A stretch of 64,000 nucleotides of DNA from Falciphora oryzae. Taxonomy: Eukaryota; Ascomycota; Sordariomycetes; Magnaporthales; Magnaporthaceae. Position 1 is the first letter of the stretch, and each line of letters begins with the position of its first letter. This document shows, piece after piece, positions 48,977 to 58,292 of this stretch. The notes below the pieces were generated by a model. The model saw nothing but the letters and a program-made list of their open reading frames with translations. It was not told where the DNA came from and ran no database searches. The position numbers and the translations under genes were made by a program. The stretch is taken from the NCBI GenBank assembly GCA_000733355.1, contig JNVV01000001.1, forward strand, positions 3,803,535 through 3,867,534, read 5' to 3'.

Positions 48977-49804
48977 TCAAGGGGCACCCAGTGACTGAGC
49001 AAGGCTCCTCCAGTGGTCACGCTCGGCCTCGAGCTTGGCGATTTTCTCTTCCAGCTCCTCGAAGCGCATGGCCTTGCGCTCCCGGGATTTGCGGGCAGCC
49101 AGGGTGTTGCGCGCACGCTTCATAGCCACGATGTCCGAAGGGTCATCGACGACGATGGGCGGCAGAGGCTTGTCGCGTCGGCGAGAGTTGACACCAGCAA
49201 CGGAAGAGTGACGGCCAGACGTTGGCGAGTTCCCAGACTTGCGGCGAGCTGCGGGCGAGCGCTCGACAGGCTCAACTTCCTCAGAGCCCGAAGTAGGAGA
49301 CAGTTGCGTCTGCTGCGGTTGAGGGGCCGGGTTCTGAGCAAGCTGAGGGGCGGCGTTGTTGTTGCTGATGTTGTCGCCGGCCTGAGGGAAGAGTGGATAC
49401 CAAACGTCGCCAGCAGAGTCGATGTCGTTCCCCGTGATGTTGGGGGAAACGTCGTAGCTGCCATCGCCGAACTCCGGAGACCCGTGGTAGATAGACGGCG
49501 AAGTCAACGCAGTCAGAGCGGTCGAGTTGGGAGCCGACATGAAAGGCTCCTGCAGGAGCAGATCCTGCGGCGAGACTGTGCCCATGTTGCTGGCGGAGCT
49601 AGAGGTATTGATGTCGAACACGCTATGGATGGCCGGAGACGAGAACGCAGAGGCGCCGCCCTCGAAGGCGGTGAAGTCCTCGAACGCAAGGTCTGGACGC
49701 AAGGCGCGTGAGCGATGGGACGACGACATGGATGAGGACGCGGGGTTGAGCGCAGGGCCGCGGGGAGAGATGGAGGAGGGGTTGTCTGTACCTTGGACGT
49801 TCAT
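48977..49804 (-). CDS. cpc-1: Cross-pathway control protein 1, GCN4-type bZIP activator
   Basis: Transcriptional activator of amino-acid biosynthesis genes during starvation and orthologue of yeast GCN4. From the first in-frame AUG (49804, with A at -3) to TGA at 48977 it has 275 residues, close to N. crassa CPC1 (about 270) and yeast GCN4 (281). The C-terminus, about 224-275, is the bZIP: MKRARNTLAARKSRERKA followed by heptads in FEELEEKIAKLEAERDHW. Just before it lies the family hallmark KPLPPIVVDDPSD. The acidic and aromatic patch GDVWYPLFPQ resembles the GCN4 activation motif. The reading frame stays open upstream of this AUG to 50464 with coding-like codon use but no AUG. This matches the N-terminal extensions started at near-cognate codons reported for N. 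crassa cpc-1 and its homologues. Upstream AUG frames and a TGACTCA element support the classic transcriptional and translational control. Confidence 0.93.
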   Translation of the reverse strand: MNVQGTDNPSSISPRGPALNPASSSMSSSHRSRALRPDLAFEDFTAFEGGASAFSSPAIHSVFDINTSSSASNMGTVSPQDLLLQEPFMSAPNSTALTALTSPSIYHGSPEFGDGSYDVSPNITGNDIDSAGDVWYPLFPQAGDNISNNNAAPQLAQNPAPQPQQTQLSPTSGSEEVEPVERSPAARRKSGNSPTSGRHSSVAGVNSRRRDKPLPPIVVDDPSDIVAMKRARNTLAARKSRERKAMRFEELEEKIAKLEAERDHWRSLAQSLGAP

Positions 49805-50464
49805 CTTGCCCTGTGTGTGCGTGTTGATACTACCGGTGCTCTGGGAGAAAAGTGGCACAGGCGGGCGGACAGCACGGGGTTGGTCGGTGTTCAGAGCGAC
49901 GGTTGATGAGGGGGCCGACGAGTAAAACTGTCCAGGGGTCTGCGCCGAGTGGGTGAACCGATTGGTGTATGCCGTAGGAGATGTGGAATGTCCGGTGGCC
50001 TGGATGATCTGTGCTACTCTCTGGTTCTGCACGGAAGGAGAGGCTGCGTGCGGATGGTGACGATGATTGTGAGAGGCACTTCGGATGGCCGCAGAGTGCG
50101 AGACAGACCGACTAGGTTGATGAGATCGCTTGGGCGTATCGAACAGAACAAAGTCCTGATTCAGAAACTGCTGCTGTTGAGGTGGTTGCGCGGATGTTGC
50201 CGGCAGGCTGGGTGAACTGGAGGGAAGCCATGGTGACTGTTGTGAATCCGTGGTGAAGACGTTGTAGTCTTGGGCGGGAATGGTGACGGTGTTTGAACTC
50301 GAGCCGAAGCTGTGACTAGCCGTGGTGAAGTTCAGGTCTTCCTTTTCAGGGAGATCTGAGGACTCTGACGAGTGATGAGTGGGGAGTTTGCAAACTGCGG
50401 GTGGGAGTAGGGACGGAATTTTGACGGTTGGTGCGTAAACGCAGGAGCCTTTGGGGAAGCGTGT
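49805..50464 (-). other. AUG-less in-frame N-terminal extension of CPC1
   Basis: 220 codons directly upstream of, and in frame with, the CPC1 AUG contain no stop and no AUG. The frame is closed upstream by the TAA at 50467-50465. From about 50357 the codons are strongly C-ending and the peptide looks genuine (KEDLNFTTA, FLNQDFVLFDTPKRS, RPPVPLFSQSTGS). Near-cognate start candidates in frame include AAG at 50344, CTG at 50335, ACG at 50323 and ATT at 50281, all upstream of uORF2. A spliced first exon is an alternative, with a possible acceptor CCTCAG before 50355, but I found no good matching donor. Confidence 0.7.
50112..50231 (-). promoter_or_regulatory. cpc-1 uORF2, 39 codons plus stop
   Basis: AUG in a near-ideal context (CACCATGG), reading MASLQFTQPAG and ending in TAG, out of frame with CPC1. 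Its length is close to the second uORF of N. crassa cpc-1, about 41 codons. In the GCN4-type mechanism this uORF blocks reinitiation at the main AUG under non-starvation conditions. Confidence 0.65.
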
Positions 50465-50518
50465 TTACAACATCTTGATGGATGTTGCTGGTGGTTTTGT
50501 CTGTGGCGATTGATGCAT
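50465..50518 (-). promoter_or_regulatory. cpc-1 uORF1 candidate, 17 codons plus stop
   Basis: Short frame MHQSPQTKPP...IKML ending in TAA. It is in the same phase as CPC1, and its stop is what closes the CPC1 extension. Size and position fit the reinitiation-permissive first uORF of cpc-1/GCN4 leaders. Another 13-codon AUG frame lies at 50624-50665 and could be transcribed if the mRNA starts further upstream. Confidence 0.5.
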
Positions 50519-50665
50519 TTGGGTTGGGGAAGAAAAAAAAAAAAAACGAGGGAGGAGTGTGAAAGGAGGGGGAGCGCTGCCTGCCACTTTTTGTAATTTT
50601 CAGGCAGCAACCAAGGCCAACCCTCAAGGGCGCAAGGAAGGGCGTGTGCCCCGGCTTGCTGACAT

Positions 50666-52241
50666 GAGAAACCAGCCGCCTGGCTGGGTTTCCCAGAGCG
50701 GGGCGATTGCGAGTGACTCATCCGGAGAATTTGGTTCTCGCCTAACAATTTCGAGTTTTATCCCCACTGTGTGGCATTTGCATGCCTTTGGCTTTCTCCT
50801 CTGCGGCAACACCATTTCCTCGGGTTCACCTATTTCACTTGTTCTTTTTCATTTCTTTTTAAGACAGATTTTTCAGCTATGATTATGGTTTCTTTTTCAT
50901 GTGCTCTCTTTTTCTCGTTTTGCGATCGTCGTTCCTGTCGGCGCATGTTCCCGCGCCATTGGAAAACAAACAGCCAGTCGCACAGTCTATTTGTTAGTGG
51001 GATCCCTGGGGCGTCGTCGTGTTTCCACGATCGACCCCCCACAAGCAGGCCTCAAGCCCACCCACAACCCTGAACAGCACTCCGCCCCCTGGAAACAACG
51101 TGCGCCCGACCAATCCCGTCCTGTCGCAAGTCGCTTGCGAGGCACATGGACCTTGACCCGATGCAGCTAGGCCGCGCTGCCGGGGACGCGACGGTTTGCG
51201 CTTCGTTTCAATAGGCCGCCGCCGGTCAGCTGGAAAAGGAAGTATCGGGCCTCACTTGGGAGGAACAGGGGCGGCATCCGACATGGGGGAGAAGTTGACA
51301 GATGGCCAACTGAAAAGTTCCTCCTGCTGGGCGGGCAGCACAGTCGATGCTCGCCACAGGCGGCCCCATTTCCAGCAAACAGGGAAATACGAGCGAGGGA
51401 TTTCGCATTTGCCCGAGCCTTGCCGCCCGTCTGCATCTTGGGGTGCCCCGTGGACGGCTGAGCGCCATAGGACCAACAATCAAGTCCTATTCCCGGGCGG
51501 GCAGCGCAGTCCTGGGATATTCCAGCATGGAAAGCTCCAAGCAAGGCACGCAACCCCACGATCTGACCCTGCACGGGGACGGGTATACGTATACTTGGCA
51601 CGTACGCAGTATGCGTAAGGAGTAGGTGGGCAGGAGATTCGAATCTGGCTGCCTGGTCCTCGCTCTCATCCTGCCTGTTTCTCGCTCTCGCCAGGCCTTC
51701 TCCTCGCCCGCACCCACAGGCCAGCCAGCCCCTTGAGGACCAGAGCTCCCAACTCCCTCTTCCCCATTTGAATGCGGAGCCCTTCCGCCATCCATAGAGT
51801 TAGCGCGATGGAATGCGCGCGCGCCGGAACACAAATGGCGCAAATTTCCCCTTGACGCGACTGAATCGCAACCATCAATTGGTCAATTGGAAAACGGATC
51901 GCACTCGAGCCCCGAACGGGGTCTGCTTTGTGTGAGTCACCCTCGTGGAGGTTGGCTGCTTGCATCGGACCCTGGCAGTCTGGCTGGGGGATCCATTGAT
52001 CCGCTGGACTGGCATGGATGCAAGACCAAACCCGCTCTTCTCAAGGATGGGAAAGACGGGCCTGGGCAGAGTTACCCACGGTGCCACGGATGGAGAACCC
52101 GAACCCTCGCGATTGAACAGAGTTTCCGTGTGGCCGCTGCATGTGTCCTCTTGGGGTGCGACGAAACCTCCCCTGTTTATCAATAGAGTGGGTTCCTGGG
52201 TGAGGCGGACAGGTCAGACGGAGGGAAAAACCGCCGACTCG
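50666..52241. other. Upstream region of cpc-1 and of the Zn-cluster gene
   Basis: Promoter-side region between the divergent cpc-1 and small Zn2Cys6 genes. It contains the TGACTCA element at 50714-50720 and pyrimidine-rich stretches near 50780-50930. No other reading frame is convincing. Confidence 0.5.
50714..50720. promoter_or_regulatory. CPC1/GCN4 response element upstream of cpc-1
   Basis: An exact TGACTCA, the optimal GCN4/CPC1 site, lies about 910 bases upstream of the main AUG and 196 bases upstream of uORF1. N. crassa cpc-1 is known to be autoregulated through such elements. That this copy works is inference. Confidence 0.5.
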
Positions 52242-52694
52242 ATGTCCCCTCTCTGTCTACATGGTGCATTGTATGCGACGTTACTGAGCCTTGCCCAATT
52301 CCCGAGCAAGCCAATAGAAAGCAACCCACAGGCGACGGACAGACAGCCTGCAAACGAAGGGAGCAGCAAGAGGCAGGCTGCGTGTGCCTTTCACAGACCT
52401 CCCGAATGGCGGAATGGCGCCCCTTCGTCCGGCGACGCCTCCGTTCCCGAACAGCACGCTGACGGCGCCAGCCAATCCGACCCCAACAAAGAGACGCCCA
52501 ACAGCAACAATAATACCGAACCTGGATGTCTCACGTGCAGCCGCCGCAAGAGGACGTGCGAGCCGGGCAAATCCGACTGTGAGTGTTGCCGTAATTCTTT
52601 TAGTGCTCGGATCGCCGAAACTGACCAAAGCCTTGTGTTCTCCGACACAGGCAAGACTTGCTATTGGGGAGGATTCCAGTGTGTCTGGGAATAG
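52242..52694 (+). CDS. Small Zn(II)2Cys6 cluster-only protein
   Basis: Exon 1 is 52242-52578, the intron is 52579-52650 (72 bp; donor GTGAGT, branch CTGAC, acceptor GACACAG), and exon 2 is 52651-52694 with a TAG stop. Splicing completes a perfect fungal zinc cluster, C-x2-C-x6-C-x6-C-x2-C-x6-C, reading CLTCSRRKRTC, EPGKSDC, then KTCYWGGFQC, directly followed by VWE and the stop. The predicted product is 126 residues with no linker, dimerisation coil or fungal transcription-factor middle domain. The AUG at 52242 is a choice: the frame is open further upstream to 51945, and a spliced upstream exon is possible. Sequence before the cluster is Asn/Pro/Ser-rich and disordered. Either this is a genuine DNA-binding microprotein, or the gene continues through an exon I cannot see. 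Confidence 0.6.
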   Translation: MSPLCLHGALYATLLSLAQFPSKPIESNPQATDRQPANEGSSKRQAACAFHRPPEWRNGAPSSGDASVPEQHADGASQSDPNKETPNSNNNTEPGCLTCSRRKRTCEPGKSDCECCRNSFSARIAETDQSLVFSDTGKTCYWGGFQCVWE

Positions 52695-53679
52695 GCGCGG
52701 CCTCGATAGTATCCACTGTCCGAAAGGAAAGATCATGGGACGAAAGCGTTGGTAATCCAAACCTGATCTCTTGATTCAATTCGGAGTCGCGAGAGAGCAA
52801 GAATGAAAAATCTGGGGGCCAAGTCCGGCCGGGACGAGCGGGGCGTGACCCCCGGTTGCTTTCGGTAAGGACCGGGTCATAGAACCAGCCCCCCACGGCG
52901 CCCCGTTCCGGGCTTTTCTCTCCCCACCCACCTTTCCAAGCGTCCAGCTGCCGAGTTAGTCCCTGCTTCCAAGCGATGCATACACCACATACACCATCGC
53001 ATTACGACGTCGTCGAGTCCACGTGTGGATCCTGCTTGAGCCTCAGCCCGACGAGGGAGGACTGGTCCAGCAGGGCTCCTCCGCGTCCGCTCTTCTGCAC
53101 GATCCCGATTTCACTTCGTCGTCGGTCTGGTCGTGTGACGCTCGGTGTCCCCGTAGGCATCTGCTTGCTTGCCTACCCAGGTACGCACCGATCGTCCAAT
53201 GGTTGGATCTTGCCGTCCTCGTCTTGGAGCCTGTCCGGGCTTGATACCTTGGCATTGCTATTCCCGTCCACCGTATCAAACGACGGAACGGCCGTTTTGG
53301 AAGCCTGGCATGCAACGGATAGATTCGGGACTGTGATCAATTCATCTTCCTGCCTACCTACTCTGGAAGTCCCCGGGAGGTGGCTCCCTGGGTAACTACG
53401 GTTTGTGTCCTCTTCCATTTTCCTATCCCTCCTTCCCATTCCCAATCTCTTCATTATTAGGGTTGACGCTTCTTCCCTCCTACTAACACATCCCTTCCTC
53501 CTGATGTTAAAGTGCGCAGAAAGCCATGGAAAGCAGAATGGATAACCCTGTTTAACTACCACCACTAGTACTAGACGATATAAGGTATTGGTGCGTAAAA
53601 TCGCAAGATCGACGTAAAAAAATGTGGATATCTCAAAAAAAAGTTGCGCTATACCGACCTCTGAAAAGCACCGGCTACA
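52695..53679. other. Intergenic region, Zn-cluster gene / membrane protein
   Basis: About 1 kb of 3' flanks of convergent genes. AT-richer near 53400-53680. Frames here lack domain signals. Confidence 0.5.
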
Positions 53680-55350
53680 TCAATAAGCGCCGCCGATTGG
53701 AGATTGCACCTCCGTAGCGGGAGCGTGCTGCTTTCCCGGGTCTTCCAACGGTGGCTCGGCCGCTTTCCCAGGGGTGCTGGTTTTGGCCAAGTATTTCTTC
53801 AGTATGTCGTCCTTGCGGCCGACGGCGGGCCAGGTCCTCTCGCCGCGCCCCACGGCCGCCTCGGCCTCGGCGAGCCACTGCTGCCAGGGCGGCGTCGACG
53901 GCGCCGCGCCGCCGCGCTCGGCCCAGCCCGTGACCCCGGTCTCGCGGATGGCGTACCAGAGCGTGCGCGTGAAGCTGGGCACGCCCTCGCGCTGGTCGTA
54001 CTTGGACAGGTCGCCGTCGTCGATGAGGCCGCCGTGCGCATCCTTGGCGTCGTCCGGCGTCTTCCACTCCCAGGAATAGCGGCTCAGGTCCCAGAAATCG
54101 CTCGGCGGCAGCATGCTCAGGGCCCAGTAGAGGGCGTTGAGGATGATGTAGGACGTGCCGACGAAGAGCTGCATGTTCCAAGAGCAGTTGCCCAGCAGCA
54201 CGGTGCTGAACATGAGCATCATCGTTCCCAGTCCCATGAGGAGGCGGTAGGAGCGGTTGTCCTTGATGCGGTAGTCGCACTCGGCCGTCTGGAACAGCTC
54301 GCGCCCGACCTCCTCGCTGCACTTGACCAGGATGAAGGCGCCCTCGCGGGTGCGGATCACGACGTCGCCCTCGGGCACCTTGTTGGTGTGCGTCCGCTTC
54401 ATGAGCACCGGGCGCCACCAGCTGGCCCAGCCGACGATGCTGGACTGCAGGCTGATCATGCTCACGGCCAGCATGGCCGGCCCGTCCGTCCAGACCCAGG
54501 CCATGACGAGCAGCGCCACGGTTATAAGCATGGAGAATATGGCGAGGATGTGGATGGGGCTCCAGAGCTTGGCGGGGATCGCCGGGCGCTCGCGGAGCGT
54601 CGCCAGCGTGGGGTTCGCGATGAAGTCGGTCATCTTGTCCTTGGCGGTGGGCCGCCGGCGCAGTTTATGCTGCGGGGGCCCCAGGTCGCCCTGCTCGGGG
54701 TCCGGGTCCGGCGACCCCTTGAAGGTGACGGAGCGGCCCGTGGACCGCGTGGCGAAGCCAGGGGCGGGCTCGGGATTGACCGCTGTGGCGCTGCTGTCCT
54801 CAGCCTCCAGCGAGGGAGGCCGCCGGCCCAGCATCGTATGGTTTGCCGTGCTGCCCTGGGACACCCCTGTGTTCTTCCTGCCGAGGCGGAAAACGCGGCG
54901 GACGTAGTCCATGGCCGAAGGGGACCCATGGTTCGGGGACCTGTTGGCGACTATATCGCCGGCGACGTTGCCTTCGTCTGCGTGCTTGATCTCTATGACG
55001 CGGAACTCGAACGGCTTGATCTCGTCCAAATTGACGATGATGTTGGCGAAGAAGCCGACGGAGTCGAGCGCGACGCCGCTCTTGACGCCCGTGACCTTGG
55101 CAGCGGTCGTTGGCATGCGGTGAGGCCTGACGGGCTTCAGCAGGGCCTGGGGAGCGGGTAGGATGCGCGGCAGCAGGCAGAAGGCGGACGAGGTGATTGT
55201 CTGCGAGTGCTCTGCCATGGACGACTCGCCGATGACGGCGAGCAGCGTGATGATATCCAGCCGCCACTCCGTGTTGTCCAGGCGGTCGTTTGGCAGAGCG
55301 GGAAACCAGTTCCCGACGCCTAGACGGCGGACAGCCCCATTGTCGGCCAT
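53680..55350 (-). CDS. Fungal four-pass membrane protein of unknown function
   Basis: Single exon, 556 residues. The first 250 residues are soluble: a conserved-looking N-terminal part (GNWFPALPNDRLDNTEWRLD, residues 14-33) followed by a disordered basic stretch (about 150-260). Four hydrophobic segments follow as two hairpins, at about 265-285, 289-310, 367-388 and 392-413. Between the hairpins lies a charged, mixed segment of about 55 residues (EGDVVIRTREGAFILVKCSEE). The acidic to Trp-rich tail (DFWDLSRYSWEWKTPDD, then WQQWLAEAE) should face the same side as the N-terminus. There is no cleavable signal peptide. I recognise no enzyme or transporter motif, and the role is unknown. The start at 55350 is the first in-frame AUG; strong GC3 bias supports the whole frame. 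Confidence 0.85.
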   Translation of the reverse strand: MADNGAVRRLGVGNWFPALPNDRLDNTEWRLDIITLLAVIGESSMAEHSQTITSSAFCLLPRILPAPQALLKPVRPHRMPTTAAKVTGVKSGVALDSVGFFANIIVNLDEIKPFEFRVIEIKHADEGNVAGDIVANRSPNHGSPSAMDYVRRVFRLGRKNTGVSQGSTANHTMLGRRPPSLEAEDSSATAVNPEPAPGFATRSTGRSVTFKGSPDPDPEQGDLGPPQHKLRRRPTAKDKMTDFIANPTLATLRERPAIPAKLWSPIHILAIFSMLITVALLVMAWVWTDGPAMLAVSMISLQSSIVGWASWWRPVLMKRTHTNKVPEGDVVIRTREGAFILVKCSEEVGRELFQTAECDYRIKDNRSYRLLMGLGTMMLMFSTVLLGNCSWNMQLFVGTSYIILNALYWALSMLPPSDFWDLSRYSWEWKTPDDAKDAHGGLIDDGDLSKYDQREGVPSFTRTLWYAIRETGVTGWAERGGAAPSTPPWQQWLAEAEAAVGRGERTWPAVGRKDDILKKYLAKTSTPGKAAEPPLEDPGKQHAPATEVQSPIGGAY

Positions 55351-56423
55351 GGTTGTTGGTCAGGAGGTCTTGTCAAACTCAGAAAATACCCAAGCAGCAG
55401 GGTTTGACTGCGCGTTTTCTGCGCCAGAAAATCCTGGGACGCTCGAAAGAGATTTGCCAAGAGGGCCGATAGATGTTGGCTTTCAACGAGGGATATATAT
55501 AATAAGGATGAGGTATAAATCTAGAGATTGTTGGTATGCTATGGATGTAAATGATCAAGAAATCCAAAACCAAGAGGACGCGCGAGACCAGGGTCTCCGC
55601 CTCCACAAACAGGCAGACAGGGTGGGATTCGAACTGGGCCCGGCGTCGTACGCCTGGTGAGGCTGGGCTGGTCTTGGCATTTTTTGTACATTGCTTTTTC
55701 CCGTTTGTGCGTGGCACGCGCGGTTCCCCTTGGTTAACGTTCTACCGGCCAAGCTTGCTCGTGGGTGAGCGGTCGAGTGGCCGTTGGACGAGGTGGCGCT
55801 GCTTGGGCCAAATTGTGCGGCAGTCGATACCAGGGGCCTCAATTATCTGCCGAGAGAAGCGTCTAGATAGGCCTAGTGCCGCTGCCGATGTGGCGCCATC
55901 GCTGAGGTTGACTCTCAGATCTCAACTTTCGGGGGGGTACCTAGTGGGTGAGGCTGTCAGGTTGTAAAACTAATTGTAAAGGACCCTCGGGATCAGATGG
56001 GCTCTTTTGAAGTGACGGCGGGGAGCTGTCATAGATTGATCAATAGGTAGCGCGGGGAAGGTTGACAAGGGAATGAAGAAAAAGAAAAGTTGAGTGCACA
56101 AAACGCTCGGAGCGAAAGGGAAGGAGTGAAAAATGTGACAGGAAAAAAAAAAACAGCAGAGAAGTATACGATCACGAAGGGAAGAGTAAGAAATTTACAA
56201 GATGAAGCAAGGCAATTCCATAAAAGTATTGAGAACGGAAGGCGGAATCCGAGGTCGGGGTCAATCTTGGCTTCTTAGTCAGTGGTTCTATCCACGGCCA
56301 AGCCCTGCCTTTTCGTCTTGGTTTAATCCATGAACCGCGTCTCCAAGGCTTCAATATTAAGCCCCTTTACTCCATCGCCTGGAAGCGAGGAGCCCACCCA
56401 GTCAAACACCCAGGCGTCGCACC
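55351..56423. other. Divergent intergenic region, membrane protein / ketopantoate reductase
   Basis: About 1 kb. It includes a B-box-like TTCGAAT on the minus strand near 55627 that does not fold as a tRNA, and AT-rich sequence from 56080 to 56340 with an A11 run. No gene is supported. Confidence 0.5.
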
Positions 56424-57612
56424 ATGGACAGGGCGCCAATCTACATCCTCGGCATCGGCAACCTCGGGAAGCTGGTCGCCCACAGCCTGCGAAAGCAGTC
56501 GCCGACCACGCCCGTGACCCTGCTCCTCCATAGGGAGGGCCTGCTGTCCGACTGGGCGTCCGCCGGCCAGGCGATCGAGTGCGGGACGCCCGGCGGAGAC
56601 GTCGTCGACAGGCGGACGGGCTTCGCCGTCGAGGCGCCGAGCCACCACCGCCATGGCGCGCTTCCTTCCGGGGCACCACCACCACCCCCGATCGAGAACC
56701 TCATCGTGGCCACCAAGGCGTACATGACCGCCGCGGCTTTGCGGCCTATACAGCACAGGCTGGGACGCGACTCCAACGTCTTGTTTCTGCAGAATGGAAT
56801 GGGTACGCGCTCCTCAAATTCGTCGCGGTTCCTCTCGCAAATGTCTAACAATCTCGCCCCGAAAAAAAAAAAAAAAAAAAGGCACCGCAGAAGAGCTGTC
56901 CGCAACACTCTTCACAGACCATAAATCGCGCCCGGCCTACTGGGCGGGTATTAGCAGCGTCGGCGTCTACGGGACGGGCCCCTTCTCCATCGTCCACGCC
57001 GGCCGCGGCCCCCTGACGATCGGCAGGGTCCTGCTGGATGACGACGACGACGGCGACTATGGCGAACAGCAGCGTCATTCCGAGGCGCAGGACGTCGGCA
57101 TGGTCCAGCGCCTGCTCGAAGCGCGCGATCTGGAGGCGACCCTGGCGACCCCGCACCAGCTCAAGGCGGCGCAGCTGCACAAGCTCGTCGTCAACGCCAC
57201 CATCAACCCCCTGACCGCCATCTTCGACTGCCCCAACCGCGAGGTTTTCGCCACGCCCGCCAGGCTGGAGCTGCTCAGGCTGCTGGTCGCCGAGACGGGG
57301 CCCGTGGTCCGGGCCCTGCTCCCATCCTCTTCTGGCGGCGACGACGACGACGACGACTTCTCCGACGAGCGGCTCCTGGCCGGCGTCCTGCTCGTCGCCG
57401 AAAAAACCAGCAAAAACATCAGCTCCATGCTCCAGGACGCCCGGGCGGGGCGCGAGACTGAGATCGACTACATCAACGGCTACATCGTCTCCCGCGCGGC
57501 CAAGCTCGGCCTCCGCGCGCCCCGCAACGCGACCCTGGTGGCGATGCTGAAGCGGCGCGAGACGGCGACGGAGGCGGAGATGATGGAGCGCTTCACCGCG
57601 CAGACCTCGTGA
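56424..57612 (+). CDS. Ketopantoate reductase family protein (PanE/ApbA type)
   Basis: Likely NADPH-dependent reductase; the family reduces 2-dehydropantoate to pantoate in pantothenate and CoA synthesis. Exon 1 is 56424-56802, the intron is 56803-56881 (GTACGC, branch CTAAC), and exon 2 is 56882-57612 with a TGA stop: 369 residues. The N-terminal Rossmann motif ILGIGNLGKLVA holds the GxGxxG nucleotide loop (about residues 9-20). FLQNGMGTAEEL is the conserved NG(M/V)G turn. In the C-terminal helical domain, LHKLVVNATINPLTA carries the catalytic Lys (Lys227) and the conserved Asn and Pro-Leu. Two acidic inserts (LLDDDDDGDYGE near 180 and GGDDDDDDFSDE near 300) are extra to bacterial PanE. The intron ends in about 18 consecutive A just before the acceptor AG instead of a pyrimidine tract. 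Fungi have several paralogues, so the exact substrate is uncertain. Confidence 0.87.
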
Positions 57613-58292
57613 GCACACACACCATGGCTACGCAGACACGCCCGGTGTGCCGCATAGTCGCCGCACACGGGCGTATCCCCAATGGTGTGCTGGCATCTAT
57701 CAGGTAATCATGCATCCACACCACCTTCACCACCCAGGTGCCGCCATTAGTCTATCCACCTGGGGCTGTGCAGCCGTCGAGTGTGACTCGACCTTGCCGC
57801 CAGGAGGGGTTGGAGCCAATAGCAATTCTTCTGCACAAGTTGCATAGCCCATCGCAGCCTGACCATCCCTCAGCCGCCATGTGCGCGCCCGAATGGGGAT
57901 GCCACGACACCTATTGGGAAACGAAAGGTGGCGCGTTCTCGGGCATTTGCAAATCAAGGTGGAAAAAAGTGCTGTTTCTTGTCCGGTTCGCCTCCGGGAG
58001 CCCTTCCCGTAGAAGCCCAAAGACGGTTGCCCATCCTAACCTCTCAATTCAGGCATCTATGGCTGTGATCTAGCGCTTTTCGGGGCTATGCCCAGAATCC
58101 CCCGCCGGCTCTCCGACTCCAAAACGCCCCAGTCCTCTAAATAATCTCAGCTACCAAAAAGTGTGGATTTGTCAGAAGTCTGTCCCCCGCATCATAGCAC
58201 GTTATTGTGCCTTCATACATGTAGAGTAGAAAAAAAGGCCAAGGACGGGGGAAGAAAAAAGATTACTTGTCCTAAAGAGATCTAGTTAGCGT
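57613..58292. other. Convergent 3' region, reductase / adenosine deaminase
   Basis: About 0.7 kb of 3' flanks of convergent genes. No coding or RNA signal recognised. Confidence 0.5.

Noticed and set aside
50332..50748. Minus-strand frame upstream of CPC1 as a possible alternative start
   Set aside because: It is in a different phase from the CPC1 coding sequence and crosses a poly-A/T tract with no coding bias.
53704..55161. 485-codon plus-strand frame opposite the membrane protein
   Set aside because: Antisense shadow created by GC-rich third positions; Arg/Gly/His-rich with no domain.
55600..55660. tRNA-like B box on the minus strand (TTCGAAT near 55627)
   Set aside because: The flanking bases cannot form a T stem (CCCAG opposite CCCAC), and no A box, anticodon arm or acceptor pairing is present.
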